Below, piece by piece: positions 44,567 to 56,790 of a DNA stretch of 64,000 nucleotides. The notes beneath the pieces were generated by a model. It had not been told where the DNA came from. It worked only from the letters and a program-made list of their open reading frames with translations, and searched no databases. This DNA comes from Chamaecyparis obtusa (Eukaryota; Streptophyta; Pinopsida; Cupressales; Cupressaceae), in NCBI GenBank assembly GCA_027943335.1, contig BSBK01002051.1, forward strand, positions 38,501 to 102,500. The letters are read 5' to 3'. Within the stretch, counting starts at the first letter, position 1, and each line of letters starts with the position of its first letter. A program made the translations under genes and the position numbers.

Positions 44567-47500
44567 ATGGCATCGGGCAGTTTTCAACCTATAATACCAT
44601 TATTTTCTAGCAAGAATTATGAACATTGGTCTTATAGAATGAGAGTTATACTTAGTTCATTAAAGTTATTAGATATAGTTCAAAAAGGCTACACAGAACC
44701 ACAAGATGAGTCTAATTTAAATGCTAATGAAAAGAAGAAGCTTGATGAAAATAGGGAAAAGAATTTAAGGGCTTTGCAGATAATTGGACAAGGTTTGGAT
44801 GATTCTGTTGTTGGAAAGATTATGCCAGCCACTACAACTAAGGAAGCATGGGAGATCCTTGAGATGGCATATCAAGGTACAAGTAAGGTAAAAGTTTCTA
44901 AACTACAAGCCCTCAGGAGAGAATTTGAATTGTTGCAAATGAAGGATTCTGATTCTGTAGATCAATTTTCAAATCATATTACGGATTTGATTAGACAAAT
45001 AAGAATGAATGGTGATGAATTAACAGATAAGAAGGTTGTAGAGAAGATCTTAAGAAGTTTGCCTAGTAAGTTTGATTCTATTGTGGTGACGATTGAGGAA
45101 ACTAAAGATTTGTCATCATTATCTATAGATGAGTTGTTTGGATCTTTACAAAATCATGAAGATAGGTTAAACAAACGGAACAATACTTCATTAGAGAATG
45201 CATTCAAAACACAAATGACATTTGGCAGAGGCAGAGGAAGAGGAAATCCAAGCTTTAGAGGAAGAGGAAGAGGAAGAAATAATTATCAAAGAGAAGAAAG
45301 GAGCACACAGCCAGGAGGAAGGAGAAATCAAAGCTTCAACTCAAGGGGTCAAAATAATAATCAGCCATCACAAAGGTATGATAAATCAAATGTCCAATGT
45401 TATTATTGCAAGAAGTTTGGTCACTTTGCAAACGAGTGTCGAAAGAAGCAAGCTGATATAGATAAGCAAAATGCAAATTTTACTGAAAGTAGTTCAGAGA
45501 CTTTATTTATTACATGCAATGTGGCTCAAGAAAGTTCAAGTGATTTTTGGTTTCTAGATAGTGGTTGTAGTAACCATATGACAGGAAATAAAGATTTTTT
45601 TGAAAGTTTGGATACTTCAGTCAAATCAGAAGTGAAGTTGGGCAATGATCACATAGTGGAAGTAAGTGGAAAAGGTACAATCAATGTGGTAACAAAACTC
45701 GGTAAGAGATCTATTCCTGATGTTTATTTTGTACCTGGGTTGAAGCATAATCTTATTAGTGTGGGACAACTTAGTCAAAAAGGTTATAAAGTTATTTTCG
45801 AAAAGAATGTGTGCACTATATTTGATATTCCTCCTAGTAACAGGTTGATTGCCAAAGTTGATATGACAAATAATAGAATGTTCCCACTTCAAATGAAGAG
45901 TAAGATGATGGAGGAAATTCAAGCAAATTTTAAAGAAATATGTCAAGATCAAGCATGGATATGGCACTTGAGGTATGGACATCTAAATTTCAAAGGATTA
46001 TGTTTGTTGCAAAGAAAGGAAATGGTAAGAGGTTTACCTCCTATTGAAGTACCGTCAAATTTATGTGAAAGTTGTATTTTGGCTAAACATCATAGAGAAA
46101 GTTTTTCAAAGGGAATGTCATACAGAACATGGGCACCTTCAGAAATTGTGCATACAGATATATGTGGTCCAATGAAAACACCATCATTAGGGGGGAGCCT
46201 TTATTTTCTAACATTTATTGATGATTTTAGTAGAAAGACATGGGTTTATTTTCTTAAATATAAATCTGAAACATTTGGCAAGTTTAAAGAGTTCAAAGCA
46301 TTGGTTGAGAAACAAAGTTGCCTATCAATCAAGGTATTAAGATCCGATAGAGGTGGAGAATACAAGTCAAATGAGTTTTTAGATTATTGCAGGTATCATG
46401 GAATAAAGAAGTAGTTCACTACAAGTTACACACCACAACAAAATGGTGTTGCAGAAAGAAAGAATCGAACAATAATGGAGATGGCAAGAAGCATGTTGAA
46501 AGGTAAGAATCTTCCAAATGAGTATTGGGCTGAAGCAGTTGCTTGTGTAGTTTATATCTTGAATAGGAGTCCAACAAAAATTGTGAGGGATATGATTCCA
46601 CAACAAGCATGGAGTGGTAAGCATCATAGTGTTTCTCATTTAAGAATATTTGGTTGTATTGCATATGCACATATACCTAAGGAAACTAGAAGTAAGTTGG
46701 ATGATAAGAGTGAAAAATGTATTTTTATTGGTTATGATGAGCAATCTAAGGCATATAAATTGTTTAATCTGATAACTAAGAAAGTCATTGTGAGTAGAGA
46801 TGTTATTTTTAAAGAAGAAGAATCTTGGGATGGAAATATAGATAAAACAATAACAGGAGCTGTAGCAATACCTATTAATAGTCAAGGAAGAGAAGATCAA
46901 GAGGATCAAGAAGGAGGAACTCCATTGAGAAGTACACAAGATCATCCACAAATGGAATTTCAAGAAAGAGAATCTTCAAGCCCACAAGTAAGTAATGAAT
47001 CAAACCCTACACTTGCAGAGTTAAGATCAAGAATTGCATGTAAGAAAAATAGAAACTTGAAAGATATCTATGATCAAGGAAGTAAAATAGATTTGCAATC
47101 AAATTTTGCTTTATTTGTTCAAGATCCTATATACTTTGAAGATGCAATTAAGGAAGAACATTGGATTAATGCAATGAATAATGAAATGGAATCCATTGAG
47201 AAGAATGATACATGGGAATTAGTTGATTTGCCTAAAGATAAAGATTGTATTGGTGTGAAATGGGTTTATAAGACTAAGTTCAAAGCAAATGGAGAAGTAG
47301 AAAAATTTAAGGCAAGGTTAGTTGCTAAAGGGTTTGCGCAAGAATATGGAGTTGATTATAATGAAACATTTGCCCCTATAGCAAGACTTGACACTGTTAG
47401 GATGGTTCTAGCTATTGCAGCTCAAAACAATTGGATGGTATATCAAATGGATGTTAAATCAGCTTTCTTGAATGGATATTTGGAAGAAGAAGTCTATGTG

Positions 47501-48661
47501 CAACAACCACCTGGGTATGAAATAAAAGGATATGAAGACAAAGTTTACAGGTTGAAGAAGGCACTTTATGGATTGAAGCAAGCACCAAGGGCATGGTACA
47601 GTAGGATAGATTCATACATGATAGAGAATGGATTCAACAGATGCACTAGTGAGCCTACATTATACACCAAGGTCAATGAACTAGGTCAAATTTTGATTGT
47701 CTGCTTGTATGTTGATGATTTGATATTTACAGGTAATCTTTCTATTGATATGTTCAAGTCAACAATGAAAAAAGAATTCGATATGACAGATTTGGGTTTG
47801 ATGAAATATTTTCTTGGTATAGAAGTTACACAAAATGATAAAAGTATTTTCATTTGTCAAACTAAGTATGCAAAGGATGTTTTGAAAAGGTTCAAAATGA
47901 TTAATTGTAGTCCAGTTTCTACACCTGTAGTAGTGAGCACAAAACTAAGTAGAGAAGATAATGAGAAAGACTTTGATTCAACTCTATTTAGAAAATTGGT
48001 TGGTAGTTTGATGTATCTCACAACAACTCGACCAGATTTAATGTATGGAGTGAGTTTGATTTCTAAATTCATGGATTCACCTAAGAACTCACATTGGCAG
48101 GCAGGAAAGAGAATTTTGAGGTATATTGCAGGAACTATAAATCATGGCATATTGTATTCTACTTCAAATAATTTTCAATTGGTTGGATATACAGATAGTG
48201 ACTTTGCAGGAAATATTGATGATAGAAGAAGCACATCTGGATATGCATTTCATCTAGGAACAGGGGTTGTGGCATGGGCATCTAAGAAATAGCCTATAGT
48301 GACTATCTCATCAACAGAAGCAGAGTATGTAGCAGGTACATCAGCAGCATGTCAAGCAGTATGGATGCGTAGAATCTTGAAGGATCTGAAGAATGAGCAA
48401 GGGAAACCTAGTACAATCTACTGCGACAACAAGTCCACCATTGCACTTTCAAAGAATCATGTATTTCATAAGAGGACAAAGCATATTGATACTAGATATC
48501 ACTTCATTAGAGAGTTGGTCATCAACAAAGAAATCAGTCTTCAGCATTGCAAATCAGAGGAGCAGCTTGCAGATATATTCACAAAGGCATTAGCACAAGG
48601 ACAATTTGAATTTTTGAGAGAACTTTTGGGCATTGTAAATATTAATGTAATAAATAATTAG
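44567..48661 (+). pseudogene. Copia B gag-pol polyprotein with two in-frame TAG codons
   Basis: A single frame of 1365 codons from ATG 44567 to TAG 48659-48661. Approximate residues: gag (DUF4219/UBN2-like) 1-220; basic RG-rich linker 220-270; zinc knuckle [14 protein letters not shown] 278-291; protease DSGCS 331; pre-integrase HLRYGH..CESC; integrase Asp531 (HTDICGP), Asp594 (SDRGGEY) and Glu630 (NGVAERKN), giving DD35E; RT YVDD 1048; RNase H Asp1210 (YTDSDFAG) and ISSTEAEYVA, ending in ADIFTKAL. Codon 616 (46412-46414) is TAG, where copia integrases usually have Trp. Codon 1242 (48290-48292) is TAG, where Gln is usual. No frameshift is present. The first stop would leave gag, PR and part of IN; RT needs readthrough or another copy in trans. 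Confidence 0.93.
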
Positions 48662-48667
48662 TGGTAG

Positions 48668-48681
48668 AAATTAGGGGGGAG
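48668..48681 (+). other. Copia B polypurine tract
   Basis: AAATTAGGGGGGAG lies immediately 5' of the 3' LTR. This is the expected primer for plus-strand DNA synthesis. Confidence 0.88.
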
Positions 48682-48983
48682 TGTTAGAAGATTCTAGTAA
48701 TTTCTACCATAATTTTGTCTTTTATGCTGGAAGTTTCTCGAATAGTAATTATTTAATAGTTTCCAGAAATTTACACCTTCTAGAAGGGTTTCCAGAAATT
48801 TCTCAAGTTGTGAAGGGTTTCCAGAAATTTCTCAAGTTGTAACTAGTAGCTTCCGGAAATTTTTCCAATGCCTATATAAAGGCATCTTGTAAATCATTTT
48901 GTGTGAGCAGCAATACAAAATCTGTTTTATATTGTACCGTAGCACTCTGTGTCTTAATTCTAATTTTGCCTCTGCCCATATCA
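48682..48983 (+). repeat. Copia B 3' LTR
   Basis: 302 bp, identical by eye to the 5' LTR. Its perfect heat-shock elements fall at 48730-48742, 48790-48802 and 48819-48831, about 590-690 bp upstream of the receptor kinase start codon, and its TATA box is at 48872-48881. The LTR points toward the kinase gene. Confidence 0.97.
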
Positions 48984-48988
48984 CCTTG
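48984..48988. other. Copia B target-site duplication, right (CCTTG)
   Basis: Exact repeat of 44076-44080. Confidence 0.95.
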
Positions 48989-49155
48989 GACAAGTTTAAA
49001 CTAGAACTAATTTGAAATTTTGTCTGTCTAATTGTACTTATTTGCATTCTAAAGATGCTGCTGAAAAGTCAAAACACAAGGTTTGGAATAAAATTGCACG
49101 ACGTCTTTCCTAATCAAAGACACAACTAACAAACTATTTCGCCTTTAACAAACGA

Positions 49156-49195
49156 ATTAATTTATTGATAAATAATTTTTTATCAATAAATTAAT
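49156..49195. repeat. Perfect 17-bp inverted repeat
   Basis: ATTAATTTATTGATAAA (49156-49172) and its exact reverse complement (49179-49195) are separated by 6 nt. It lies between the copia B LTR and the receptor kinase start. It is too AT-rich to be a terminator-type hairpin and may be a cruciform or a tiny MITE relic. Confidence 0.8.
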
Positions 49196-49316
49196 GATAG
49201 GTGCATTTTAGATAAAAGGGAGAAAAATAAAAATTAAGACGACTTCAGATTTATTAGGGTAAAATAAGTGTGATTAGCCTTCCTGATAATGTCAGTAAAA
49301 CAGAAGGCTATCATTG

Positions 49317-49352
49317 AGTCAAGCGCACGAGCACTTTGAATTCAATATATAG
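49317..49352 (+). promoter_or_regulatory. Putative core promoter of the receptor kinase
   Basis: A TATA-like AATATATAG lies at 49345-49352, about 65 bp before the start codon. AGTCAA at 49317-49322 and again at 49068-49073 read TTGACT on the minus strand, the W-box core bound by WRKY factors, which drive many plant receptor kinase genes. These are weak motif matches with no transcript evidence. Confidence 0.4.
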
Positions 49353-49367
49353 CTTTTCGTAGTTACA

Positions 49368-49415
49368 ATGATGAACGCCACTGTTTGTTTAATGCTTGCT
49401 CCTCCCTTGGTTTGA
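49368..49415 (+). other. Short upstream ORF before the receptor kinase
   Basis: ATG-ATG at 49368-49373 opens a 15-residue frame that ends in TGA at 49413-49415, two bases before the main ATG at 49418. It would matter only if transcription begins upstream of 49368. With the TATA-like box at 49345, the start site could fall on either side. Confidence 0.35.
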
Positions 49416-49417
49416 GA

Positions 49418-52400
49418 ATGAGCAAGAGAATGGAAGCTCTCGCTTGCGCTCTGACTCTCATCCTATCGTGGGCTGTATGCTTTTGTTACGCTGAATCAGG
49501 TGCCACTCTGATTTTTCTCCAATTTCGTTCATTTTTTTCCTTTATCTATTGACTCTGTAATTTTAGTTGATTCTTTTGATGCAGGATTTCTGAGCCTTGA
49601 TTGCGGTCGAATAGGAAACCTCACGGATCCCATTACAGGGATTACATGGACTCCCGATGACAAGTACATCCAAGGCGGTTACAGAAAAGCCCATATTGAC
49701 CCAAACCTTGAACTTTACCAGCAAAGTCTACGAGTGTTCCCCAAGCCTCTCAACAAATCTTGCTATAACCTACCCATCACCCCTAACGTGCCTTTCTTAT
49801 TAAGATTATATTTCGTGGGAGTCGCTTACACTAACGGAACTCCAGATTTCAATTACTCTATCGAGACACAGGACATGTTAAGCTCGAGAAAACCAACAGT
49901 TCAAAGTGAAATCCCACAAGTGAGTGAGAAGATCTTGGTCAGTGGTGGAAAAGCGGTGTATATTTGCTTGGTCCGAACATCGGATGATGTCGATCCATTT
50001 ATTTCTTCTATTGAGCTAAGACCTCTTCGAGAAGGAATGTATGTACCTCTTAGCCGAGGATTAATGTTAAAGTTTTTAATGAGGAAGAATTTCGGCGCAT
50101 CTCAGCTTGTGAGGTTAATGCTCTCCCAATTCATTTCTTTATCCCAAGATTTGTAAATTTTTACTCTTTTAATTCGTGGTTAAATATTATTCTTTTAGGT
50201 ACCCTCATGATCAATTGGACCGCGTGTGGGATCCGCAAGGAATTGATTTAGCAGAAACTATTAGTTCGCTTCAACCAATTTCAACAAACAATACCCGAGA
50301 TCTTCCTCCGCCTCTCGTCATGCAAACGGCGGTGTCCACAGAGAACATGACAATTGATTTTCAAATTAATAGAGGCGAAGGGAAACACTTACTGTTATTG
50401 TATTTTGCAGAGATCATGAATTTGTCTGGGTCCAGAATTTTCGACATATTCATTGATGAAGTAAAAATATTACCCAACCTTCGTCTTCTCAGAAATAATT
50501 CTGCCATTGAACTACCGTGGATGGACACAGCGATTTTCGATATGAGGTTGTCCAAAGCTTCTAACTCTACCATGGGTCCTATGCTCAATGCTCTCGAGTT
50601 GTACCAAACGATTAACTCGTCAACTCTCACCTCTTCAGAAGACGGTAGGGACATAACTCCAGGCTTTGTTAAATACTTTTGTTTATACAAACTGGAATTA
50701 TGTAGCTTGTATAATATTAACTCATTTCTTAATCCGCAGTTCAAGCTCTTGCTGGTGTAAAAAAATTACTTAACCTAAGTAATTGGATCTCGGATCCATG
50801 CTTTGCTTATCGGTGGGAAGGAATCGAGTGTATTGACAGCTCCGTACCAGTCAGAGTTTCAGAGATGTAAATTTAGTTCGTAGTCTGTTGTTTTTGGTTT
50901 TGTTGTTTTAATGTGAATTATAGGAACGTTAAAGGAGAAAGCAATTGACATATTCTTCTTAAATCACGATATCCAGAAACTTATCAAATAGGAATCTGAC
51001 AGGACCGATACCCTCAGGTCTTGGTAACATGACTGCACTTATTAAAATGTAAGTCTGAAATTATATATTTACTTTCCATCTGCATACACCTTCCATTCAA
51101 AAGATTTCAATTTTTTAAAAACTGCAGAGCTATAATTCATATGAATCAGTTATGACTCAATCTTTAGATCTTACATTTGTTGTGTGAGTATTCTACAGTT
51201 TAGATAATGGTTCCCTTTTTATTAGTCTACTGTGACTTATTTCCAAAGCTCCCTTAAGTCACACTAACCTTGATATCAACTAAAGATAAAATTTTAAGCA
51301 GCTATAACAGTACACACAAGAAACTATTTAAAAAGGAAAGGAAAACGGAGGTGACAATAGAATCTAATCAATAAGATATATGCAACAAACTCAACAATAG
51401 CGAAAAATAACAATGTATTGCATCAAATCCCATTACTGGTGTTGTATGATCACATGTTCAAGAAATTTGTCATTGTTCATGCACATCTTCAATAACTTGT
51501 TGAGTTACAATTTATACGAATGAGATAAGACTTTAAACTAAGATCATAAAATTCTTGTTGAAGCGATCAACCAATTAATTTATTAGATCTTCTTTGCTAA
51601 GTCTATTGTAAATCCAAATGTAACTTACAAGATCCAGGAAAAAACTAAAGAGAATGTAGTAACTACATTTTGTATATCATCTGTTCAAACGATTTTAGCA
51701 TCTCTTTGCAGAATTTGGGATATGATTTAACAGCCTCATGTGAGATCCTCATTATAGGTAGATGCATCTTGTGAATAAACAACAATTTCAATATAGAAAT
51801 TAATGATTTATCTGTTATAATCTGTTTTTTTGAAGGCAACATAGTCAGAATTTTCAGATCCTTAACTATGATGCTGGCGATTTTCTCAATAAATGTATCT
51901 TTTTAGAGAAATAGTCAGCTAAACTCCTTACAAGTAGCATCATGAAGGCGAATTGTTGAAACTTGTTTAATAGCTGCCTTTGAGAACATTAATTAGAATG
52001 ATAGAAGTTTTCGAATAGATATATCTTTTTAAGATAAATGACAAGCATAAATCTTTACATCATCATGCATCAAAATACCAGAACTTTTAGATGGTCCTAA
52101 TTGTTCTCCTTACCTTTGCCAATTGTTTAGAGATTCAGTCTGCGGACATTTCTTATCTCAAATTTCATTGCGACAATCAGTGACTTGCATCTCAAGAATG
52201 ACTCGAGAAAAAATTGACCTTGATATTATTACATCCGCCTAAATAGTGTTTATACATTTCATTGAGATTATGTTTTTATAATGGGCACCTGTGATCAGAT
52301 CGCTTAACAATAACCAGCTAACGGGAGGTTTGCCAGACTTATCGAAACTACGCAAGTTGGAGAGCCTGTAAGTTACTCGTGCATAAATCCCTCAAAATCT

Positions 52401-54862
52401 TTACATTAAGCATTTTAAAATTGAAAAATATTTACTAGTCGAATATGCAAACATAGCAATTGTGACCTTAAGTGATTGTGCAGGCATTTACAAAACAATA
52501 ACTTAAGTGGGGAAGTTCCAGCTTGGCTCTCACAGCTGCCTAATCTGAAAGAATTGTATGTCATGCTGTGTACTCGCTTACCTCCCTGAGAAGATATAGT
52601 AATTAGAACGTTAACACAGAAACTATACTGATAATCCCTCTTGTGCTACTCTCAGGTTTATACAGAACAATAATTTCAGCGGTGTAATTCCTCCAAAACT
52701 TCTACATACCCCTTCGTTGAATACCAGGTACCTTAAATTTTCTTCCACTCCGTTTTTCTCCAAATCTCTACAAGTAAATTTGCTTCACAGCGTTGATGCG
52801 CCCTTTTAATCTGTAATCCCAGTAATTGAATTCTAAGCCAAACACTGGGTTGGTCTGAATGATATAATATGCTGCAGATGTTATGGCAACGTTAATGTTT
52901 CTAAGGAAAACGGGGAATGTCAAACGCCTTCCAATGCAACTTCGTCCTCTCATTCAAACGGCGGCAAGGTGGAGATTATCGCAGGAGTCATAGCGGGAGC
53001 CATTTCAATAGCTGGTTTAGTTTTGTTGGTGGGTATTGTAATCAATAGATGGAAATCCAGTACAAAAGAGAGTGTCAATTCAGCTAGCAAAGGTAACAGT
53101 GAATCCATATACGTGCGTGGGCAAGGTATGGAAATGCATCCCTATCGGACTTTGTAACATAGAACTTTGATGTCATTTATAATAGAAAATTGGAGTTTCC
53201 TTTGAACGAGGTTTTGATATCAGTGGCCATCAATTGCAGACTTCTCCATGGTATTGGTGCCAAATTCAACAAAGACCCGTTCCTTCACTTTAGACGAGAT
53301 GATAACAGCAACAGAAAACTTTAATCACAAGATTGGAAAAGGCGGCTTTGGATCCGTATTCCTCGGGAAACTTGACGAAGGAAAACAAATTGCTGTGAAG
53401 GTACTTTCCTCATTTTCCAAACAAGGAGCCATAGAGTTCCTAAACGAGGTAATATTTCATCCACGATGCCTCTTGAGTTGGTTTTGAGCTCTCATTGATT
53501 ATTAAAAATGATTCAGCAGTGCGCAGGAAAGGAGCCCTAATTCACATACTTTTTATCACCTGATTAATAGATCGACCTCCTCTCAAGAATTCATCACAAG
53601 AACTTGGTATCTTTACTGGGTTACTGCAATGAATCTAGGGAGCTCATGCTTGCCTACGAGTACATGACTGGAGGCTCTCTAAAGGACTACCTCTATGGTA
53701 AATAAGATCTACTTCATTTATTTCTTCTAAGGCTAATATTAACTCAACTAAGCATAACCCATTTGTCTCTAACGTCCTGCTGCAGGTCCAAATGCAGGCG
53801 ATAACGCAAAACTAGATTGGAAAATCAGACTTAAAATAGCTTTGGATGCTGCATATGGTAACAGTTCTTAACTCAGCTCCATTGCTTGGGAATTATAATT
53901 GAATTAAAGCATCTCTGTAGTTACCGTAAAATTGATTTTTACTTGTGAAAATGATATGGATAGGCGACCTGAATCTAATTCTATCTTGAATTTTTTTTGA
54001 AGGGCTGGAATACCTCCACGTGGGCTGTACCCCAAAAATAATCCACAGGGATGTAAAGACCGCAAACATTCTTCTAGATGCGAATCTAATTGGTAAACTG
54101 GCTGATTTCGGTCTTTCCAAAGTTACTTTAGACGGAGAGGATTCTCATGTTACAACCACTGTAAAAGGAACTGCAGGATACTTGGATCCAGAGTAATTAA
54201 AATTTTTCACTTACTTTTTCTTCTTTTTTCCCTGTTCACGACAAGTTATTTTGATTCTTATCTTTCTGATGTTTTGTTTTGTGTTTGTTTCACAGATATT
54301 TCAACACTCAGATGCTGACGGAAAAAAGTGATGTGTATAGTTTTGGAGTAGTCTTATTGGAAATCATATGCGGTAGACGACCAATCGATGGAAGACTTTC
54401 TGAAGAGGAAATTAATCTCGTGAGATGGGTAAGAAGTGCTTTCGATATTCATGAATTACGTTTACGTAATTTGTTTCCTCTAGTAGTAAAAATCATTAGT
54501 TTATGGCTGAGCAGGTCACCCCATATGTTAACCAAGAAGAGGATCCTGTCAAAATATCAAATATTATGGACAAGAGGTTGCAGCCACATGATTATGACAT
54601 TAAATCTGTAATTCATCTGGCGAAACTAGCAATTAGATGCACTGATGCCGATCCCTTGGCTAGGCCAACAGTAAGTGATGTTGTAGCTGAGATCAAAGTG
54701 GGTATGAGATATGAGAAGGAGAACAACGTAGGTGAAGTTTTCGACGGCTCAGAGTTTAGCGAGGACTACGGTGATCAAATGAATAGTCTAGTGTCGACTT
54801 CGGAATCGAGTGGACCAAAAGGGATAGCCTCGAGTGAAAATAGTTCCATCTTCCCTCGCTAA
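49418..54862 (+). CDS. Malectin-like/LRR receptor-like serine/threonine kinase (LRR-I type)
   Basis: A plasma-membrane receptor kinase. Fifteen exons with GT-AG introns and consistent phases: 49418-49499, 49585-50113, 50199-50644, 50740-50866, 50977-51048, 52299-52367, 52484-52555, 52656-52727, 52878-53092, 53240-53448, 53571-53697, 53786-53857, 54003-54192, 54296-54428, 54515-54862, giving 920 aa. Signal peptide 1-27; malectin-like region about 28-345; LRRs about 395-490 (one per 69-72-nt phase-2 exon); transmembrane helix 523-547. The kinase has its Gly loop GKGGFGSV (594-601), Lys615, HRD 712-714, DFG 732-734 and GTAGYLDPE, so all catalytic residues are present. A second exon-9 donor at 53125/53126 would add 11 residues in frame. 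It resembles Arabidopsis At1g67720/At5g48740-type kinases; the ligand is unknown. The copia B 3' LTR lies 434 bp upstream. Confidence 0.92.
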
Positions 54863-56400
54863 GGAAGATTATTCGAAAGCTATTTATATATGAAAATGTA
54901 AATTATCTTACAATCTATATTTTGAACTAATATGTAAATTGGAAAATAATTAAATCTTCAACTCATCATAAAACTCCATTTCAAATATATATCTAAACTT
55001 TTTAATAATAAACTTTTAAGTCCTTTGTTTTGAATTTTTTCTATTATCTTGTGTATTAATGTAATTTTGAAATTGTACAATTTTGGAATGTTACATTATA
55101 TTTTGTACTCATTTTTGTATGATAGTTTATGTTATCTAGATGTTAATATTTTAGCACTCTTATGTTATTTTTCTTAATTCTTTTATTCTTTCTAGCCTCC
55201 TTAATCTTAATTTAGTTTGCACTATCTACACAAAATATTGCATGTGGATGTTCCAATAACATGTTTTGTTCCCATAATAGTTCATGCTACTAGTAACCAT
55301 TTCTATGATTTAACTTGCATCTATCATGTTCAGCTTGCCAAAGCTACTTAATTATGTGTAAAAAATTGTACAACCTTGTTAGTAAAACCAACAATCCCCA
55401 CTATTGGTTTTTAAAGGTCCTTCACATTCCATCTCCAAGACAAGACTATAATTCCTTTTGGTATATTAATAGCTCATTGTAGAAACTCAAAATATTAATA
55501 TTGTCCTTACAGTTACGAGTTAGAGATGATTTTATTCTTGTTAATATTATTGTCTCAATATCATCATTTTATATCTTATTTTCTTTATTGTTATCTTCTA
55601 ATAGCTTGTACTATCATTAAAATCCAATATTCAATACTTGTTTTGTCATTATCTTCTCATATTTTATTATAGTAGTTTTATTACATTACTTCTATATTTA
55701 TCATTGGAAAATTGTAATTTTTGTGCCTAGGATATTGTTGGATAAAGCATGAGAAACTAAAATGCATGAAAAGAGACCCTAGACTCACATGTACATTCAC
55801 TTTTCTCAGTCCTTCTTCCATATGACAATAGAGATTTGAGTGGTCTTGGCTTGTTATCCATTAGGAAGAGTCAAGTCATCTTACAATCAAACATTTATTT
55901 TGCATGTGTATGATATCAATTGGTTGGGTGCACGTAAAGAACTAGGCCAAAAAGTTAAAAAAGAACAAGAGTAACATAATACAAATCATATAGAATAAAG
56001 GTATACAATATAAAATGGAGATCATGTAAAAGGTATAATTTCCCCAATTCATATGGCACATTGGAATACAAAACTACCCCAAGACAAGTATTATTATTTT
56101 AGATCTATACAATATAAAATGGAGATCGTGTAAAATGAGAGATGGAATTGGGTTGATAACCTATAGGAATTTTATAGCTTATTATTTTAGATCTATACAA
56201 ATTTTCTGATTTTATTATATTGCTAATCTCCTTCTTATAATATTATTTTATTCTGAATCTAAAAATGATAACGCAAATGTTTATACTTTGTTTAAAATTT
56301 AATTTTGATTTATAAATAACTATATACTTATAGTTATGAAAATGCTTTATACATATCTGTTTATTTCTAATAACATACCCCTTTTTTTTCTTTTTTTTTC
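54863..56400. other. Spacer downstream of the kinase, no gene
   Basis: AT-rich 3' flank. AATAAT/AATAAA-like words near 55000 could serve for polyadenylation. No other coding similarity was seen. Confidence 0.5.
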
Positions 56401-56790
56401 TCCCAAGGGCCAAGGTCGACTCTGCAAGCAAGGGTTTGGGCACTTTTTTTGGTTGCAGAGTAGGTCGAGCAATGGCAGTTCAAAATGAAAGAGGGGAGGA
56501 AGAGGTCAGCTGTTGGCGATGAAACCAACTAGTGGTGGCTATAGGAGGTAGTGCCACTACGAGGGCATGGCCCATGGAGGAGAAGCCAAAGGTGGGCCAC
56601 GAGTCTGTGTGCCTCCGCATAGTGAAAGCTTTACTGTGCGAAGCACATAGGAGGCATGACTTGTCGTGTTCTCCATGTGCCCCGCATAGTTGTAGCTACC
56701 TGTGCGTGGTGGCTAAGGGGGAAAGGGAAAATGGTGTTAGGGCACGACTCGCCCCATTCGTCCCCCTTCAAATTTTGTTTAGATTTTTTT
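56401..56790. other. GC-richer island, function unknown
   Basis: This stands out from its AT-rich surroundings: GGCCAAGGTCGACTCTGCAA onward, with many GC words. A plus-strand frame (56532-56885) of 117 codons runs through it but starts on a non-ATG codon, ends in AT-rich sequence and has no recognisable domain. It is probably a fragment of a dispersed repeat. Confidence 0.35.

Larger units (their letters stand above)
44081..48983 (+). mobile_element. Young full-length Ty1-copia element (copia B)
   Basis: 4903 bp. It has two 302-bp LTRs, a primer-binding site, one gag-pol frame, a polypurine tract and a CCTTG target duplication. I read both LTRs base for base and see no difference, which implies a recent insertion. 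Domain order is gag, zinc knuckle, PR, IN, RT, RH (Ty1-copia). The frame is broken by two TAG codons only. The LTR contains a cluster of heat-shock elements upstream of its TATA box. The element lies 434 bp upstream of, and parallel to, the receptor kinase gene at 49418. Confidence 0.97.

Noticed and set aside
50992..51048. Shorter version of kinase exon 5 starting at 50992
   Set aside because: The acceptor at 50976/50977 gives the standard 72-nt LRR exon and restores the conserved [10 protein letters not shown] stretch; both keep phase, but the longer exon fits the family.
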